Shown: one piece after another, positions 16,207-24,356 of the stretch
How positions within the stretch are numbered: position 1 is the stretch's first letter
Layout of the letters: each line of letters starts with the position of its first letter
From: a virus
Direction: 5' to 3' (one strand)
DNA length: 30,767 bases
Virus record (IMG/VR): IMGVR_UViG_3300030090_002221
Coordinates: 1 to 30,767 of that record
Position numbers and translations under genes: made by a program
Notes under the pieces: model-generated
Database searches by the model: none
What the model saw: only the letters and a program-made list of their open reading frames with translations
What the model was told of the DNA's origin: nothing

Positions 16207-17709
16207 TTATGGTCTTTGAGATTTTCTGTTGTTTGCTGTTTTAAAAGTAAAACTATATTGGATTAATTTATCATTTATTTTAGTTTTCTTTTTATAAGAT
16301 GAATCTGTAAGATTAACAGGTGTAGAAAATTTATTTACTACATTACCTTGTGAAAATGTAAAATATGGATTTATTATATACATCTCATTACTATTAAATA
16401 ATTGTTCTAACCATTGTGCTTCTTCTTCTGTTATATAATCAGTATTTACTTTTATGGTTTCATCTGTTGTAATTAAATAATTTTTGCTTCCCCCTGCTTG
16501 TGCATTTACATTAAATGTATTAGAGTTCCATGTGCCTTTTAATTTTGTATAAGTTTTCCTTTTTGTTTTTAATTGTCTAGTAGATTTTTTCATAAATGTA
16601 TAATAATCCCATGCTCCCCATTTATTCAGCCAAGCTATACGTACAGGTGGATAAAGGCATTCTTTTATAATATATACTTTATATTGCTCCCCTATAACAT
16701 CATTATTATTAGCATGACAATCTATTGAATAATAAGTAAAATCATTTGTATCTATATTAGTTACTGCATTTTGAAAATCACCACTCCAACCTCTTAGATT
16801 AGCAGGATATAACCCTGCAAATATCATTTTAGTTTTAGATCCTATATAATTAGGAATATCGTTACCATTTTTACTATATCCACCATTTATTTGTTCATTT
16901 TCTATAGTAATAGGCGAACCTATTGCCACATCCTCACTTGTTCTTGGTTGTACTGTAATATATGCTATAGTATCTTCTGTACCTGCATCTGCTACTTGAA
17001 AAGAATTAGTCGATTGTTCTAAATCATTAAAAAATGCCATAGTACCATAACAATTTATTGTAGCATATTGTACTTTAGGTGCGTCAGTTATAAAGCCACC
17101 TACTCTAAAATCACCATCTTTTTTTATTATATAATCGTATAAATCATAACCATAACTTGGTAAAGTTGTAGTAGGATATGTCAATACATCTTGATCATTT
17201 AAAACCCCATTAAAAACTAATAAATTGCTTGAACCTGCATAAAAAGGTGCTACACCCATTTGATTTGCAGGTGCAGAACCATCCCAAACACCACCCCCTA
17301 TATATTCAACTTGAAAATCAAATGAAACATATAATATACTATTATCAGAATAAGCATATCTATCTATATTATGGATAGGATGATAGTTACCCATATCATT
17401 ATAGAAATTACCTTGTATTGTTGAAATAGCACTAGGATTAGATGAGTTCATTCCTGAGTAAGTAGGTTTTACTACATTTTCAATAATATTTCCAAAATCA
17501 AAAATTACCCTGCCTGAAGCGTTAGGACTTGCTTTAAAAGTTCCAGTATATAATATGTTACTCATATTCTCAAAATCTGAGACATATATATTACAAATAA
17601 CTTTAGCACCTTCAAATGTTAGTGTTCCTGTATCTTCAAATATTACAAAAGGTATTATCGAACCTGCAGGTAAAGTGTTATATCCAGGTGCTTGTTCTAC
17701 TATTATCAT
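16207..17709 (-). CDS. distal tail protein candidate (500 aa)
   Basis: This 500-residue beta-rich protein shows no enzymatic motif. The C-terminal third has WLNKWGAWDYYTFMKKS, LKTKRKTYTKL and NTDYITEEEAQWLEQLFNS, a combination I associate with a conserved tail protein of Bacteroidota siphophages encoded next to the hub. Position directly before the 939-residue protein and after the gp10-like gene supports a distal-tail or baseplate role. The specific name (Dit) is inferred, not shown. Confidence 0.6.
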   Translation of the reverse strand: MIIVEQAPGYNTLPAGSIIPFVIFEDTGTLTFEGAKVICNIYVSDFENMSNILYTGTFKASPNASGRVIFDFGNIIENVVKPTYSGMNSSNPSAISTIQGNFYNDMGNYHPIHNIDRYAYSDNSILYVSFDFQVEYIGGGVWDGSAPANQMGVAPFYAGSSNLLVFNGVLNDQDVLTYPTTTLPSYGYDLYDYIIKKDGDFRVGGFITDAPKVQYATINCYGTMAFFNDLEQSTNSFQVADAGTEDTIAYITVQPRTSEDVAIGSPITIENEQINGGYSKNGNDIPNYIGSKTKMIFAGLYPANLRGWSGDFQNAVTNIDTNDFTYYSIDCHANNNDVIGEQYKVYIIKECLYPPVRIAWLNKWGAWDYYTFMKKSTRQLKTKRKTYTKLKGTWNSNTFNVNAQAGGSKNYLITTDETIKVNTDYITEEEAQWLEQLFNSNEMYIINPYFTFSQGNVVNKFSTPVNLTDSSYKKKTKINDKLIQYSFTFKTANNRKSQRP

Positions 17710-18254
17710 AATTTAATTTTTTGTTTTATTTCACTTATATTTTCTACAATTTCATCACTTAATATTCCTAACATATCTTGTCCAAATTTTTTAAGCCCTG
17801 CACCTAAAGGTTGCTGAAAAAAAGACAAACTCTTTATTCCATCTCTTTTTATTTTTCTACCTATTAAAAATGCTAAATTTGATACAAATCTTCCTGACTT
17901 TTTATCTCTACCTCTACCTAAACCCTTAGGTTTTATACCTTTTTTCTTAATCCATTTAGATAATGGCTCAGGTGGTGGTTGTTTTGCTCTAAATTTATAT
18001 GGACTTTCTACTTTTCTACCATCATAAGTAGTAAATTCTTGTATTTTTTTATTCCCACTTACACCTTTATCTAAAAAAGCACCATAATCAGCCATATAAA
18101 ATTCAACTACATAACCTGTTCCATCTTTTGTTACATTTGCTCGTATAGTATCTGATAATGCAGTTGATCCTTTTGCTTTTTTTAACCTTTTTTCTGAATC
18201 ACGTACTACTTTTTGAGCAAATTTAGTAAAATATGTATTGAATGCTTGTTCCAT
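17706..18254 (-). CDS. HK97 gp10-like neck/tail completion protein
   Basis: This 182-residue basic protein resembles the gp10-like tail-component family. It has an N-terminal helix (FAQKVVRDSEKRLKKAKG), DYGAFLDKGVSG in the middle, PPPEPLSKWIKKKG after it, and a C-terminal FLIGRKIKRDGIKSLSFFQQP. Such proteins act at the head-tail interface. It overlaps the following tail gene by four bases (ATGA type). Confidence 0.75.
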   Translation of the reverse strand: MEQAFNTYFTKFAQKVVRDSEKRLKKAKGSTALSDTIRANVTKDGTGYVVEFYMADYGAFLDKGVSGNKKIQEFTTYDGRKVESPYKFRAKQPPPEPLSKWIKKKGIKPKGLGRGRDKKSGRFVSNLAFLIGRKIKRDGIKSLSFFQQPLGAGLKKFGQDMLGILSDEIVENISEIKQKIKL

Positions 18255-18257
18255 TTA

Positions 18258-18713
18258 TTATGTAAGAGCCACAAATGTTTCAATTTGACAATCTGTAGCA
18301 CCTGCAGGTTTTATATCTAATCTTGCTATGTTTTCAAAACTAGTAAATCCAGGTGATGTATCAGCTTCTGCAACCATAACACCCTCACCATTAAATAATA
18401 TATGCGACGCTAAAGGTCTTAATTTAACTGTATATGTACTTGCTGTACCAACTATTGCTAGATATACTGCGTCAGTTGAACTTAAATTAGTTAATCTTAT
18501 ATATGCTGTATTTTCTACATCTAAATTAAATGTTCCTGCACTTGCATGTGGTGTAGATGCAAATGTTGCTATAGTTGTTGTTTGTGAGTGTGTACATGGT
18601 ACTACTCTTTCGAAACTATCAGTAATACCTGAAGTGGTAATTACATTATTATTTCCTCTTGTTTGTCCATTTATTGATACACTTTCTGATAGTGTAACTG
18701 TTAGTTCTGCCAT
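18258..18713 (-). CDS. small beta-rich structural protein (151 aa)
   Basis: This 151-residue Ser/Thr/Ala-rich protein is predicted all-beta (ELTVTLSESVSINGQT; YIRLTNLSSTDAVYLAIVG; ILFNGEGVMVAEAD). The family is not recognised, but composition and location between two tail-completion genes imply a virion component such as a tail or decoration protein. The start has the late-gene AAATTATGGC context. Confidence 0.58.
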   Translation of the reverse strand: MAELTVTLSESVSINGQTRGNNNVITTSGITDSFERVVPCTHSQTTTIATFASTPHASAGTFNLDVENTAYIRLTNLSSTDAVYLAIVGTASTYTVKLRPLASHILFNGEGVMVAEADTSPGFTSFENIARLDIKPAGATDCQIETFVALT

Positions 18714-18781
18714 AATTTATATTTTAATTGTTATTTTAAAAAAACCTATTTCTATTTTATATTTACCTATTTTAAATTTCA

Positions 18782-19318
18782 CTATTCTCCTTGCCCTCTT
18801 TGTGGCATTGGTATATCACAAGATTGGAAATCATTATGTACTACTACACTAATAGAAAATACCCAACCTGCTACTAAATTATCAAATCTCTCATTAAATG
18901 GATCTAATGTCATTTCACCATCTATCCAATATTTCGCTTCATTTATATCATTTACTCCCTGCATTGATTGCTGAGTTCCATGCCTTAACATACCAATTAT
19001 ATCAGTACATATCTGTAAGCAGTCACTTAGAACTTCTTGTTCATTTGTTAAATTTACAGATGATTGTATTGCAGTATTAGTCCAACCTAAATCTTCACTT
19101 ACTAAATCCATTACAAATATCTGAAAGTTATAATTTAATTGACTTTGCCCTGTTACCACATTAGTAGGATTTATGTGCATAATAGGAAATAACTCATTTT
19201 TAGCTAAATTAACTTCCCATATATCGCCTGTAGTTGTTGTTTTTATTTGGTAATGGTTATCACCTATATTTTTTAAAGTGTTTACTACGTTATTATATGT
19301 CTTATTATTTACTGCCAT
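18782..19318 (-). CDS. tail terminator/completion protein candidate
   Basis: This 178-residue protein has a helical N terminus (VVNTLKNIGDNHYQIKT), then YNFQIFVMDLV, a long helix (NEQEVLSDCLQICTDIIGML) and a C-terminal FNERFDNLVAGWVFSISV ending with CDIPMP. I recall this arrangement from Bacteroidota phage proteins near gp10-like genes, where tail terminators sit. It follows the frameshifted tail chaperone by overlap and precedes other tail genes. Confidence 0.58.
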   Translation of the reverse strand: MAVNNKTYNNVVNTLKNIGDNHYQIKTTTTGDIWEVNLAKNELFPIMHINPTNVVTGQSQLNYNFQIFVMDLVSEDLGWTNTAIQSSVNLTNEQEVLSDCLQICTDIIGMLRHGTQQSMQGVNDINEAKYWIDGEMTLDPFNERFDNLVAGWVFSISVVVHNDFQSCDIPMPQRGQGE

Positions 19319-19593
19319 TTATTTTTATTTAATTGCACATTTTTTCTTTCTTGCAGATCAGTTTCATAACTTAACCACGTTAAACATTCTAATAGTGGTA
19401 ATTTTGTTATAGTATCTAAATTCACTATCTCACCATTTGCTAATCTATATAAAACACCAAACCAACTCCATTTATCAGCAAAATCCTCTTGGTTATCTAT
19501 CGTTGCTCTTTCATTTTCATTTGCAGATTTTTCTGCGCTAGCTCCATCAAATATAATGGCAAAATCTTCAATAATTTGCTGCCTAAACTCCAA
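19309..19593 (-). CDS. tail chaperone C-terminal extension, made by -1 frameshift
   Basis: This frame has no good start of its own; only a TTG lies at 19593, directly after the T-run. It is in the -1 frame relative to the gene at 19497-20114 and overlaps it by 97 bases. Slippage at the T-run at 19592-19600 would join the first 174 residues of that gene to these 94 codons, beginning LEFRQQIIEDF and giving a 268-residue fusion. This mirrors the lambda gpG/gpGT pair. The extension is mixed acidic and ends basic (NVQLNKNKWQ). No free-standing product is expected. Confidence 0.75.
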   Translation of the reverse strand: MEFRQQIIEDFAIIFDGASAEKSANENERATIDNQEDFADKWSWFGVLYRLANGEIVNLDTITKLPLLECLTWLSYETDLQERKNVQLNKNKWQ

Positions 19594-20114
19594 AAAAAAA
19601 CCAGTGCTGATTGCACTTGCTCTGCAGACATTTTTTTAAATTCTTCTGCCCTAATTATCGTATTACCATCGTAAGCTTGTATAGTATATGCTTCATTTTT
19701 TTTATCAATAACAGGACGATATAATATTGCCATAATTTGTGGCATGTGATCATGTATGCCTAACTTTATATAATGTTCTAAATCTGCAAATTCTCCTATT
19801 GTCATGTCATCTAAATTTGGATGAAAACCATATTCTTTATTATCTACAGTTATAATGTTTTGTAAATTTTCATTTGCTTGTACCTGCATTTCTGCTATTT
19901 TTTTAATAATTACAGAAACATCATGAATAGATAATTGCTTAATTAATTTTTTAGGAATATCAGCTAACGCATTTATATTATCTATAGCGCTATTTGCTTT
20001 ATGCTCATCTTTTACTTTCATTAATTTGATCCATCTTTCTAAATTTACATCTTTCCAATTTTGTATTAGATCAAATTTGTAAGTTTTATTATCCTTTTCG
20101 ATAGATATCTTCAT
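19497..20114 (-). CDS. tail assembly chaperone (short form, gpG-like)
   Basis: This 205-residue mainly helical protein has MKISIEKDNKTYKFDLIQNW at the start and a TIGEFADLEHYIK segment in the middle. Unshifted translation continues past residue 174 (VFF) into a 31-residue tail. At the codons for V172-F173-F174 the message has GGTTTTTTTTTGG, containing the slippery heptamer T TTT TTT in the correct phase for -1 slippage. The short and long products would be the paired chaperones that coat the tape measure before tube assembly. Unlike in lambda, the tape measure gene lies about 7 kb further downstream. Confidence 0.72.
   Translation of the reverse strand: MKISIEKDNKTYKFDLIQNWKDVNLERWIKLMKVKDEHKANSAIDNINALADIPKKLIKQLSIHDVSVIIKKIAEMQVQANENLQNIITVDNKEYGFHPNLDDMTIGEFADLEHYIKLGIHDHMPQIMAILYRPVIDKKNEAYTIQAYDGNTIIRAEEFKKMSAEQVQSALVFFWSLGSKLLKILPLYLMELAQKNLQMKMKEQR
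19591..19602 (-). promoter_or_regulatory. programmed -1 ribosomal frameshift site (T-run)
   Basis: Nine consecutive T (leftward strand; A-run at 19592-19600) lie between GG and GG. The zero-frame codons are GTT TTT TTT TGG, so two Phe tRNAs can slip back one base on T TTT TTT and continue TTG GAG TTT in the frame of 19309-19593. The short overlap and the absence of an ATG in the second frame support programmed slippage. An assembly error in the homopolymer is the alternative. Confidence 0.7.
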
Positions 20115-20179
20115 AGTATTTAATAGAAATTTTTGTTTTTTAGTTTATTATTATATATTTGCGCCTGTTTTCATTGTTT

Positions 20180-20210
20180 TAGGGGGGCTCTGCATAATGC
20201 AACCCCCTTA
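20180..20210. terminator. GC-rich hairpin after terminase gene
   Basis: G-rich (20182-20187) and C-rich (20203-20207) arms enclose a second small inverted repeat, TGCA-TAA-TGCA. It starts within a few bases of the terminase large subunit stop. On the leftward strand the bases after the stem are CTAAAACAATG, without a clear T-tract, so it could be a weak terminator, an mRNA-stabilising hairpin or a processing site between packaging and tail genes. Confidence 0.55.
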
Positions 20211-20211
20211 T

Positions 20212-21543
20212 TTATTGTACATAATATCTTCCATAATTACCATCTATTTCATAATACATACGCATAGCCATTGCGTCAGAATAATCAGGTGACCTACCTA
20301 ATATTGCTTTAATTGTATCTTTAGGAATTATTTGTAATTTATTATCCTTATCTGCATCTTTTGTCCTAACTTGTTCTAATTCTTCAATTATATTATTTTT
20401 AATATTTACATCATTACAATCTATACCTATTTGTGCTTTATTGATCAAATCAGACATTTTATAATAACATTGAGTTTTTAAATTTTGATAATTTTCTTTT
20501 TTTAATGCTTTTGCATTGTTTACAAAACCTGTACAACGCAAGAAATCCTTTGCACCCCCACCAACACCATCTTCATCAATTATAATATTACGTAATGGCA
20601 CACTATTTTCTTGTTGCATACGTCTAACTTCGTCCACAACGTCATTTATAGCGCTTTTAAGCAATGTTTTTATTTTTTTAATATGTAACCCCTCCCAATA
20701 CATTATAATCGTTCTATCGCTTCCAAATCGTGCTACATCACAACTAATATATTTGTCTCCCTTAATTCCTTTTTGATCAAATAAGTTTATAATTGCATCA
20801 TAATCAATTAAAGCATCGTTTGTTGCATCATATTCCCAATTACCAAATAGTAATCTTTGTTTTGATAATTCATCTAAAGTTAGTAATTGTTTTTTGTAAT
20901 ATTTGCTTATATAGTCATTATCATCTACTAATGATTGTATAAATTTACGATATGGTTTTTGTTTACCCTCTTTGCTTGGCCGATAATATTGAGTATATAC
21001 CCAATTTTTTGCAGGATTGCAGGTCATTAATAATTTTGGTATAAGATTATATTGATCAAGTTTGTACCTCATTCTACTAGATACTACATTTTTTGCTTTT
21101 TCAGTTATTTGATTTGCCTCATCTATGAAAGCGCCTGTAATTTCAAGTGATCCTAAATTATCAAAATTCTTATCTGATGGATATAAGAATAAATCTTTTA
21201 ATATTATTTCTGATTTGTTATAAAATGTTATGACGTTAGAACTTGCATTAAAATGGTAATGCTCATTTGCGTTTAAATTATACATTTCACACACTTCAAA
21301 AAATGTATTTAATGTAGTTTTCTTTAAACTATCTAATTTAGACCTGCCCATTAGATATCTTGTTTTAGGATTTTTAAGACACATTAATATTAACCATGAG
21401 CAACCTACAAATGATTTGCCACCACCTGCTGCTCCACCAAATAATACCTCTGTAGTTGTTTTATCAAATAAATATTTTATAGCAATTTTTTGAGTATGAG
21501 TAAAATTTGCTATTGCCCAATCGTTTTCAATGTTCAATGCCAT
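20212..21543 (-). CDS. terL: terminase large subunit
   Basis: This 443-residue packaging motor ATPase and nuclease carries Walker A GGAAGGGKS (36-44), Walker B ITGAFIDEAN with Asp141-Glu142, and a coupling motif LLMTCNPAKN (171-180). The RNase H-like nuclease follows, with acidic residues in CDVARFGSD (Asp269), IIDEDGVGGG (Asp323 region) and PDYSDAMAMR (Asp423). It overlaps the small subunit gene by 17 bases. It cuts concatemers and drives DNA into proheads through the portal, which is encoded unusually far away (3694-5565). Confidence 0.96.
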   Translation of the reverse strand: MALNIENDWAIANFTHTQKIAIKYLFDKTTTEVLFGGAAGGGKSFVGCSWLILMCLKNPKTRYLMGRSKLDSLKKTTLNTFFEVCEMYNLNANEHYHFNASSNVITFYNKSEIILKDLFLYPSDKNFDNLGSLEITGAFIDEANQITEKAKNVVSSRMRYKLDQYNLIPKLLMTCNPAKNWVYTQYYRPSKEGKQKPYRKFIQSLVDDNDYISKYYKKQLLTLDELSKQRLLFGNWEYDATNDALIDYDAIINLFDQKGIKGDKYISCDVARFGSDRTIIMYWEGLHIKKIKTLLKSAINDVVDEVRRMQQENSVPLRNIIIDEDGVGGGAKDFLRCTGFVNNAKALKKENYQNLKTQCYYKMSDLINKAQIGIDCNDVNIKNNIIEELEQVRTKDADKDNKLQIIPKDTIKAILGRSPDYSDAMAMRMYYEIDGNYGRYYVQ

Positions 21544-21877
21544 CTATATTAACCTTAATTTTTACAGGTTCTGCTGATGTTAAATCTAATTCTTGTTTTT
21601 CTATATATCCTCTTTTCTTACCTTTTGTTTTTAAATAGAATATAGTTGCAGGTGTATTGCCATTTTTTATTTGCGAATGTAATTGACTTTCTGCAAAATC
21701 AAGTGCTATATTTTCTATTTCTTTAACTTGATCAGCAAATTCTTTATCCTCTTTTAACCATTTATAATATGTACTTCTTGGAATATTTGCTGATTTACAA
21801 GCAACTGTTACCACGCCTAAACTATTTTCTAAAGCTTGTAACATTGCTTCCTTTTTTATATGTCTACTTTTGTCCAT
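21527..21877 (-). CDS. terS: terminase small subunit
   Basis: This 116-residue DNA-recognition partner of the large subunit has an N-terminal helix-turn-helix at about 12-45 (LGVVTVACKSANIPRSTYYKWL) and an acidic helical middle. A segment KTKGKKRGYIEKQE resembles small terminases of the phBC6A51 type. Its start is in a TAATG overlap with the glycosyltransferase stop, and its end overlaps terL. Confidence 0.87.
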   Translation of the reverse strand: MDKSRHIKKEAMLQALENSLGVVTVACKSANIPRSTYYKWLKEDKEFADQVKEIENIALDFAESQLHSQIKNGNTPATIFYLKTKGKKRGYIEKQELDLTSAEPVKIKVNIDGIEH

Positions 21878-23223
21878 TATTTAATGTATTTATCTAATAA
21901 AATATTATAATTATAACCAAACTCATTTAATATACATTTTATTTTTGTTTGTGGAAAAGATTGACTTGCATATCCTAATCTGAATATAAAATTTTTAAAT
22001 TCATTAAGGTCTATTTTATCATAAGTATCCAAGTAATTTTTTATTTTTGTTTTGCTTTCTTCTTTTTTAATACTTTCAAAGACATTTGTTTTATTATCTT
22101 TTACCATATCTTGAAAATATTTATCTATTTTTTTTGCATGAGTATCTAATAATAATTTATCTTTTTCTTTATATTTATATTCTCTTATATTTTTAGTAAG
22201 TATATTTTTAAGAATTTTATATTGTTCTTCTTCTGTTTCAAATAAATAAGGATAATCTTTATCTACTAATTCAGGAAAAGTAACTTTATTAGGCGCTATT
22301 ATTAATTGATTATTCATTATACTTTCTGCGATACTTATACAAAATGTTTCATGTCTACTATTTATTACATTTGCATGACATTTGGATAACTCCTTTAGAT
22401 AATCTTCATGCAAAATAAAAGATTTAACTTCAGTATATGGTTTATTTTCTACTTGTCCTAAATTACCTTTATCTCCTGCAGTTAAAACGACTTTAAATTT
22501 TTCTCCCTCATTATATAATCTATCAAACATAGCAAAAGTATCTTTCCAATTTTTATATCCATCTAATCTATGATTATAAATAAAAGTAAATGTATCATAT
22601 TTTTCTTTGGTTTCTATTTTGTTGCAATATCCACCTATATCTATTATAACCTTTTTTTGTAATTTATCTATTTCTTTTTTATTTAAGATGTCTTTTGCTT
22701 CTTCTATTAGCATATTATAGCAATGTTTGGTATGGAAATAATTTACATCAGCGCACATGCTTCCTATAATCTGATCCAACATTATATGTCGACATGGTAA
22801 ATAATTTGTTAAGCGTTCTAGGCTTCTATGTATTACATAATGGTGATAATTGAATACCTTAGTTCTAAAATCATCTACGATAGTGTCTTGGAAATACCTA
22901 AAATGATGTCCTTGCTCAACTACATTATTCCAAACTATGTCAATAGCATATTTTTTATATATTTCTCTAAACACATTAGTATTAAAATGTATAACTTGGT
23001 GCTTTTTACTTCTTGGAAATGGTATTTGTAATATTTTAATTTTTTGATCAAGATTGTCTTTTATATATTTTCTGTTTTTATCTAATATTAAGAAAAAATT
23101 ATAATTATTTGTTTTTATCAACTCATTACATAAATTTTTTATAATTACATAATTACTATCTGCATTTATATTATCTACAGAAAACATTGGATATATTAAT
23201 ATGTTTAATTTTGTACGTTGCAT
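21877..23223 (-). CDS. GT-B glycosyltransferase (GT4-like)
   Basis: This 448-residue protein has the two-domain GT-B look. The N-terminal Rossmann half begins LNILIYPMFSVDNINADSNY. The C-terminal half has IYNHRLDGYKNWKDTF (215-230), FKVVLTAGDKGN and the sugar-nucleotide motif SRHETFCISIAES, in which Glu292 and Glu300 form EX7E. It then runs through LIIAPNKVTFPELV. The extra 100 C-terminal residues are charged and helical. It is inserted between ParB-like and terS genes, overlapping both, so it is a stable member of the operon. Targets could be phage DNA bases, virion proteins or host glycans; none is proven. Confidence 0.82.
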   Translation of the reverse strand: MQRTKLNILIYPMFSVDNINADSNYVIIKNLCNELIKTNNYNFFLILDKNRKYIKDNLDQKIKILQIPFPRSKKHQVIHFNTNVFREIYKKYAIDIVWNNVVEQGHHFRYFQDTIVDDFRTKVFNYHHYVIHRSLERLTNYLPCRHIMLDQIIGSMCADVNYFHTKHCYNMLIEEAKDILNKKEIDKLQKKVIIDIGGYCNKIETKEKYDTFTFIYNHRLDGYKNWKDTFAMFDRLYNEGEKFKVVLTAGDKGNLGQVENKPYTEVKSFILHEDYLKELSKCHANVINSRHETFCISIAESIMNNQLIIAPNKVTFPELVDKDYPYLFETEEEQYKILKNILTKNIREYKYKEKDKLLLDTHAKKIDKYFQDMVKDNKTNVFESIKKEESKTKIKNYLDTYDKIDLNEFKNFIFRLGYASQSFPQTKIKCILNEFGYNYNILLDKYIK

Positions 23224-23738
23224 GATACATTTTTAAATTTATCTATTAATGTTGTAATTTCTGAGAATAAATTTTCATATTCTGACCTAGGCACTTTTAA
23301 CGTAATAGTTACTTCATTGTTTATTGTTGCATTCGATCCTTCTTCAAATAGTTCTTCTTCGTATATATCATCTTGGTTTTGCCATACATCTAACCCCCAT
23401 TCTGCTAATTGCTGAGTATTCCACTCATTACCTAAAATATCCCAATCCCATTCACCAAAATTCACATTGTCTTTTACTATAAATTCATCTTTTTGCTGTT
23501 GCGTCCAACCTTTTGCAATATCAACCCAAACCTCTTTTAACCCTGCATCTTTACATGCTTTTAACCTCATGTTCCCACCTAAAACAACCATATCTTCATC
23601 TACAACTATAGGTCTTTTTTCTAACATTTCAGGAAATTCCTTTATGCTATTTACTAATTTGTAAAATTTATCGTCTTTAATTACTCTAGGATTTTTTCTG
23701 TTTCCTCTTATTTTATATATTTTTATTTTTTCTTTCAT
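23205..23738 (-). CDS. ParB/Srx-like domain protein
   Basis: This 177-residue protein has a ParB N-terminal-like fold signature: NPRVIKDDKFYKLVNSIKEF, then RPIVVDEDMVVLGGNMRLKA followed by GLKEVWVDIA. After it come WTQQQKDEFIVKDNVNFGEW and WDWDILGNEWN, the usual tail of phage ParB-like proteins near terminases and methyltransferases. Roles in this group include nuclease or DNA-modification partners; plasmid partition is not implied. It overlaps the glycosyltransferase gene by 19 bases. The acidic C terminus ends with an unclassified beta segment (VTITLKVPRSEYENLF). Confidence 0.85.
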   Translation of the reverse strand: MKEKIKIYKIRGNRKNPRVIKDDKFYKLVNSIKEFPEMLEKRPIVVDEDMVVLGGNMRLKACKDAGLKEVWVDIAKGWTQQQKDEFIVKDNVNFGEWDWDILGNEWNTQQLAEWGLDVWQNQDDIYEEELFEEGSNATINNEVTITLKVPRSEYENLFSEITTLIDKFKNVSCNVQN

Positions 23739-23998
23739 TAATCAAAATTTTCGTTAATACCTCTTTCACCTAACAATTTTTCTTTAGCGCTTTTCCACAT
23801 TTTATCTCTTTTAGCAGATAATGTAGGTTCTGTCCTAATTAAATTAGGAAAACCTGTGAAATCTTTTTCTAATTCCTGCATATATTTACCACAATCACAT
23901 ACTGCTTCAACTGTTCTCCATTTACCATCTATATTTTTTATGGTTGCTTTTGTTAAATCTTTAGTCTCTTTACCACATTTACAAATAAATCTAATCAT
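23738..23998 (-). CDS. small zinc-ribbon-like protein (86 aa)
   Basis: Two Cys pairs, FICKCGKET (near the N terminus) and AVCDCGKYM, suggest a single zinc ribbon. The remainder is a charged helical tail (SAKRDKMWKSAKEKLLGERG). It overlaps both neighbours by a few bases between DUF3310 and ParB-like genes. A DNA- or protein-binding role is possible. Similar small proteins occur upstream of phage terminases. Confidence 0.65.
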   Translation of the reverse strand: MIRFICKCGKETKDLTKATIKNIDGKWRTVEAVCDCGKYMQELEKDFTGFPNLIRTEPTLSAKRDKMWKSAKEKLLGERGINENFD

Positions 23999-24234
23999 AA
24001 CTTTCCTCCTGTTATTGTTTTTACTTTTTCTACTAACTCATCTAACTCAAAATGTAGATGATTAATAGCTTTTCTAATATCCTCTACACCACCATCTTTA
24101 TGCTTTCTTTTTGATCGCAATAAATATGTTACTGCTGTACCAACATTATAACTCAACTCAAAATTGGCAACCACATCTTTTGCCATATAACCTTTTTTGC
24201 CTTTGTAATATTCAGGCACATCTTTTTCTGTCAT
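23995..24234 (-). CDS. DUF3310 (SaV-like) protein
   Basis: This 79-residue protein matches the short DUF3310 pattern well. It has PEYYKGKKGYMAKDVVANFELSYN, then VGTAVTYLLRSKRKHKDGG and VEDIRKAINHLHFELDEL. The family is widespread in phages and its biochemistry is not established, though it is sometimes annotated as nucleotide kinase-like. The start is in an ATGA overlap with the 41-codon membrane protein gene, and the stop overlaps the zinc-ribbon gene. Confidence 0.85.
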   Translation of the reverse strand: MTEKDVPEYYKGKKGYMAKDVVANFELSYNVGTAVTYLLRSKRKHKDGGVEDIRKAINHLHFELDELVEKVKTITGGKL

Positions 24235-24356
24235 TTTTTATATTTTTTATATTTATATACTACATAACTTAAAATCGGTGTTCCATAAATTAGTGTCAAC
24301 AAGCTAGGATGAGGCTCGCCGCATAAGCCTGTTATGTGTTTTAAAAATTCAATCAT
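24231..24356 (-). CDS. GLCGEPHP small membrane protein (41 aa)
   Basis: A 41-codon gene lies in the gap between DUF3310 and the upstream zinc-ribbon gene. It has ATGA overlaps at both ends (24356-24353 and 24234-24231), strong evidence for coupled translation. The product begins MIEFLKHITGLCGEPHPSLL, has a hydrophobic helix (LLTLIYGTPILSYVVY) and a basic end (KYKKYKK). I recall GLC-GxxHP small membrane proteins from other Bacteroidota phages. The function is unknown; the conserved Cys-His motif just before the membrane helix is its notable feature. Confidence 0.78.
   Translation of the reverse strand: MIEFLKHITGLCGEPHPSLLTLIYGTPILSYVVYKYKKYKK

Noticed and set aside
18328-18852. A 174-codon open frame on the plus strand opposite tail genes
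   Set aside because: It lies wholly antisense to coupled structural genes (18258-18713 and 18782-19318), has no neighbours on its strand, and its hydrophobic composition is what the complement of AT-rich beta-protein codons gives.
23205-23738. Plasmid partition (ParA/ParB) system implied by the ParB-like domain
   Set aside because: No ParA ATPase or parS-like repeats were seen; phage ParB-like proteins near terminases are usually not partition proteins.
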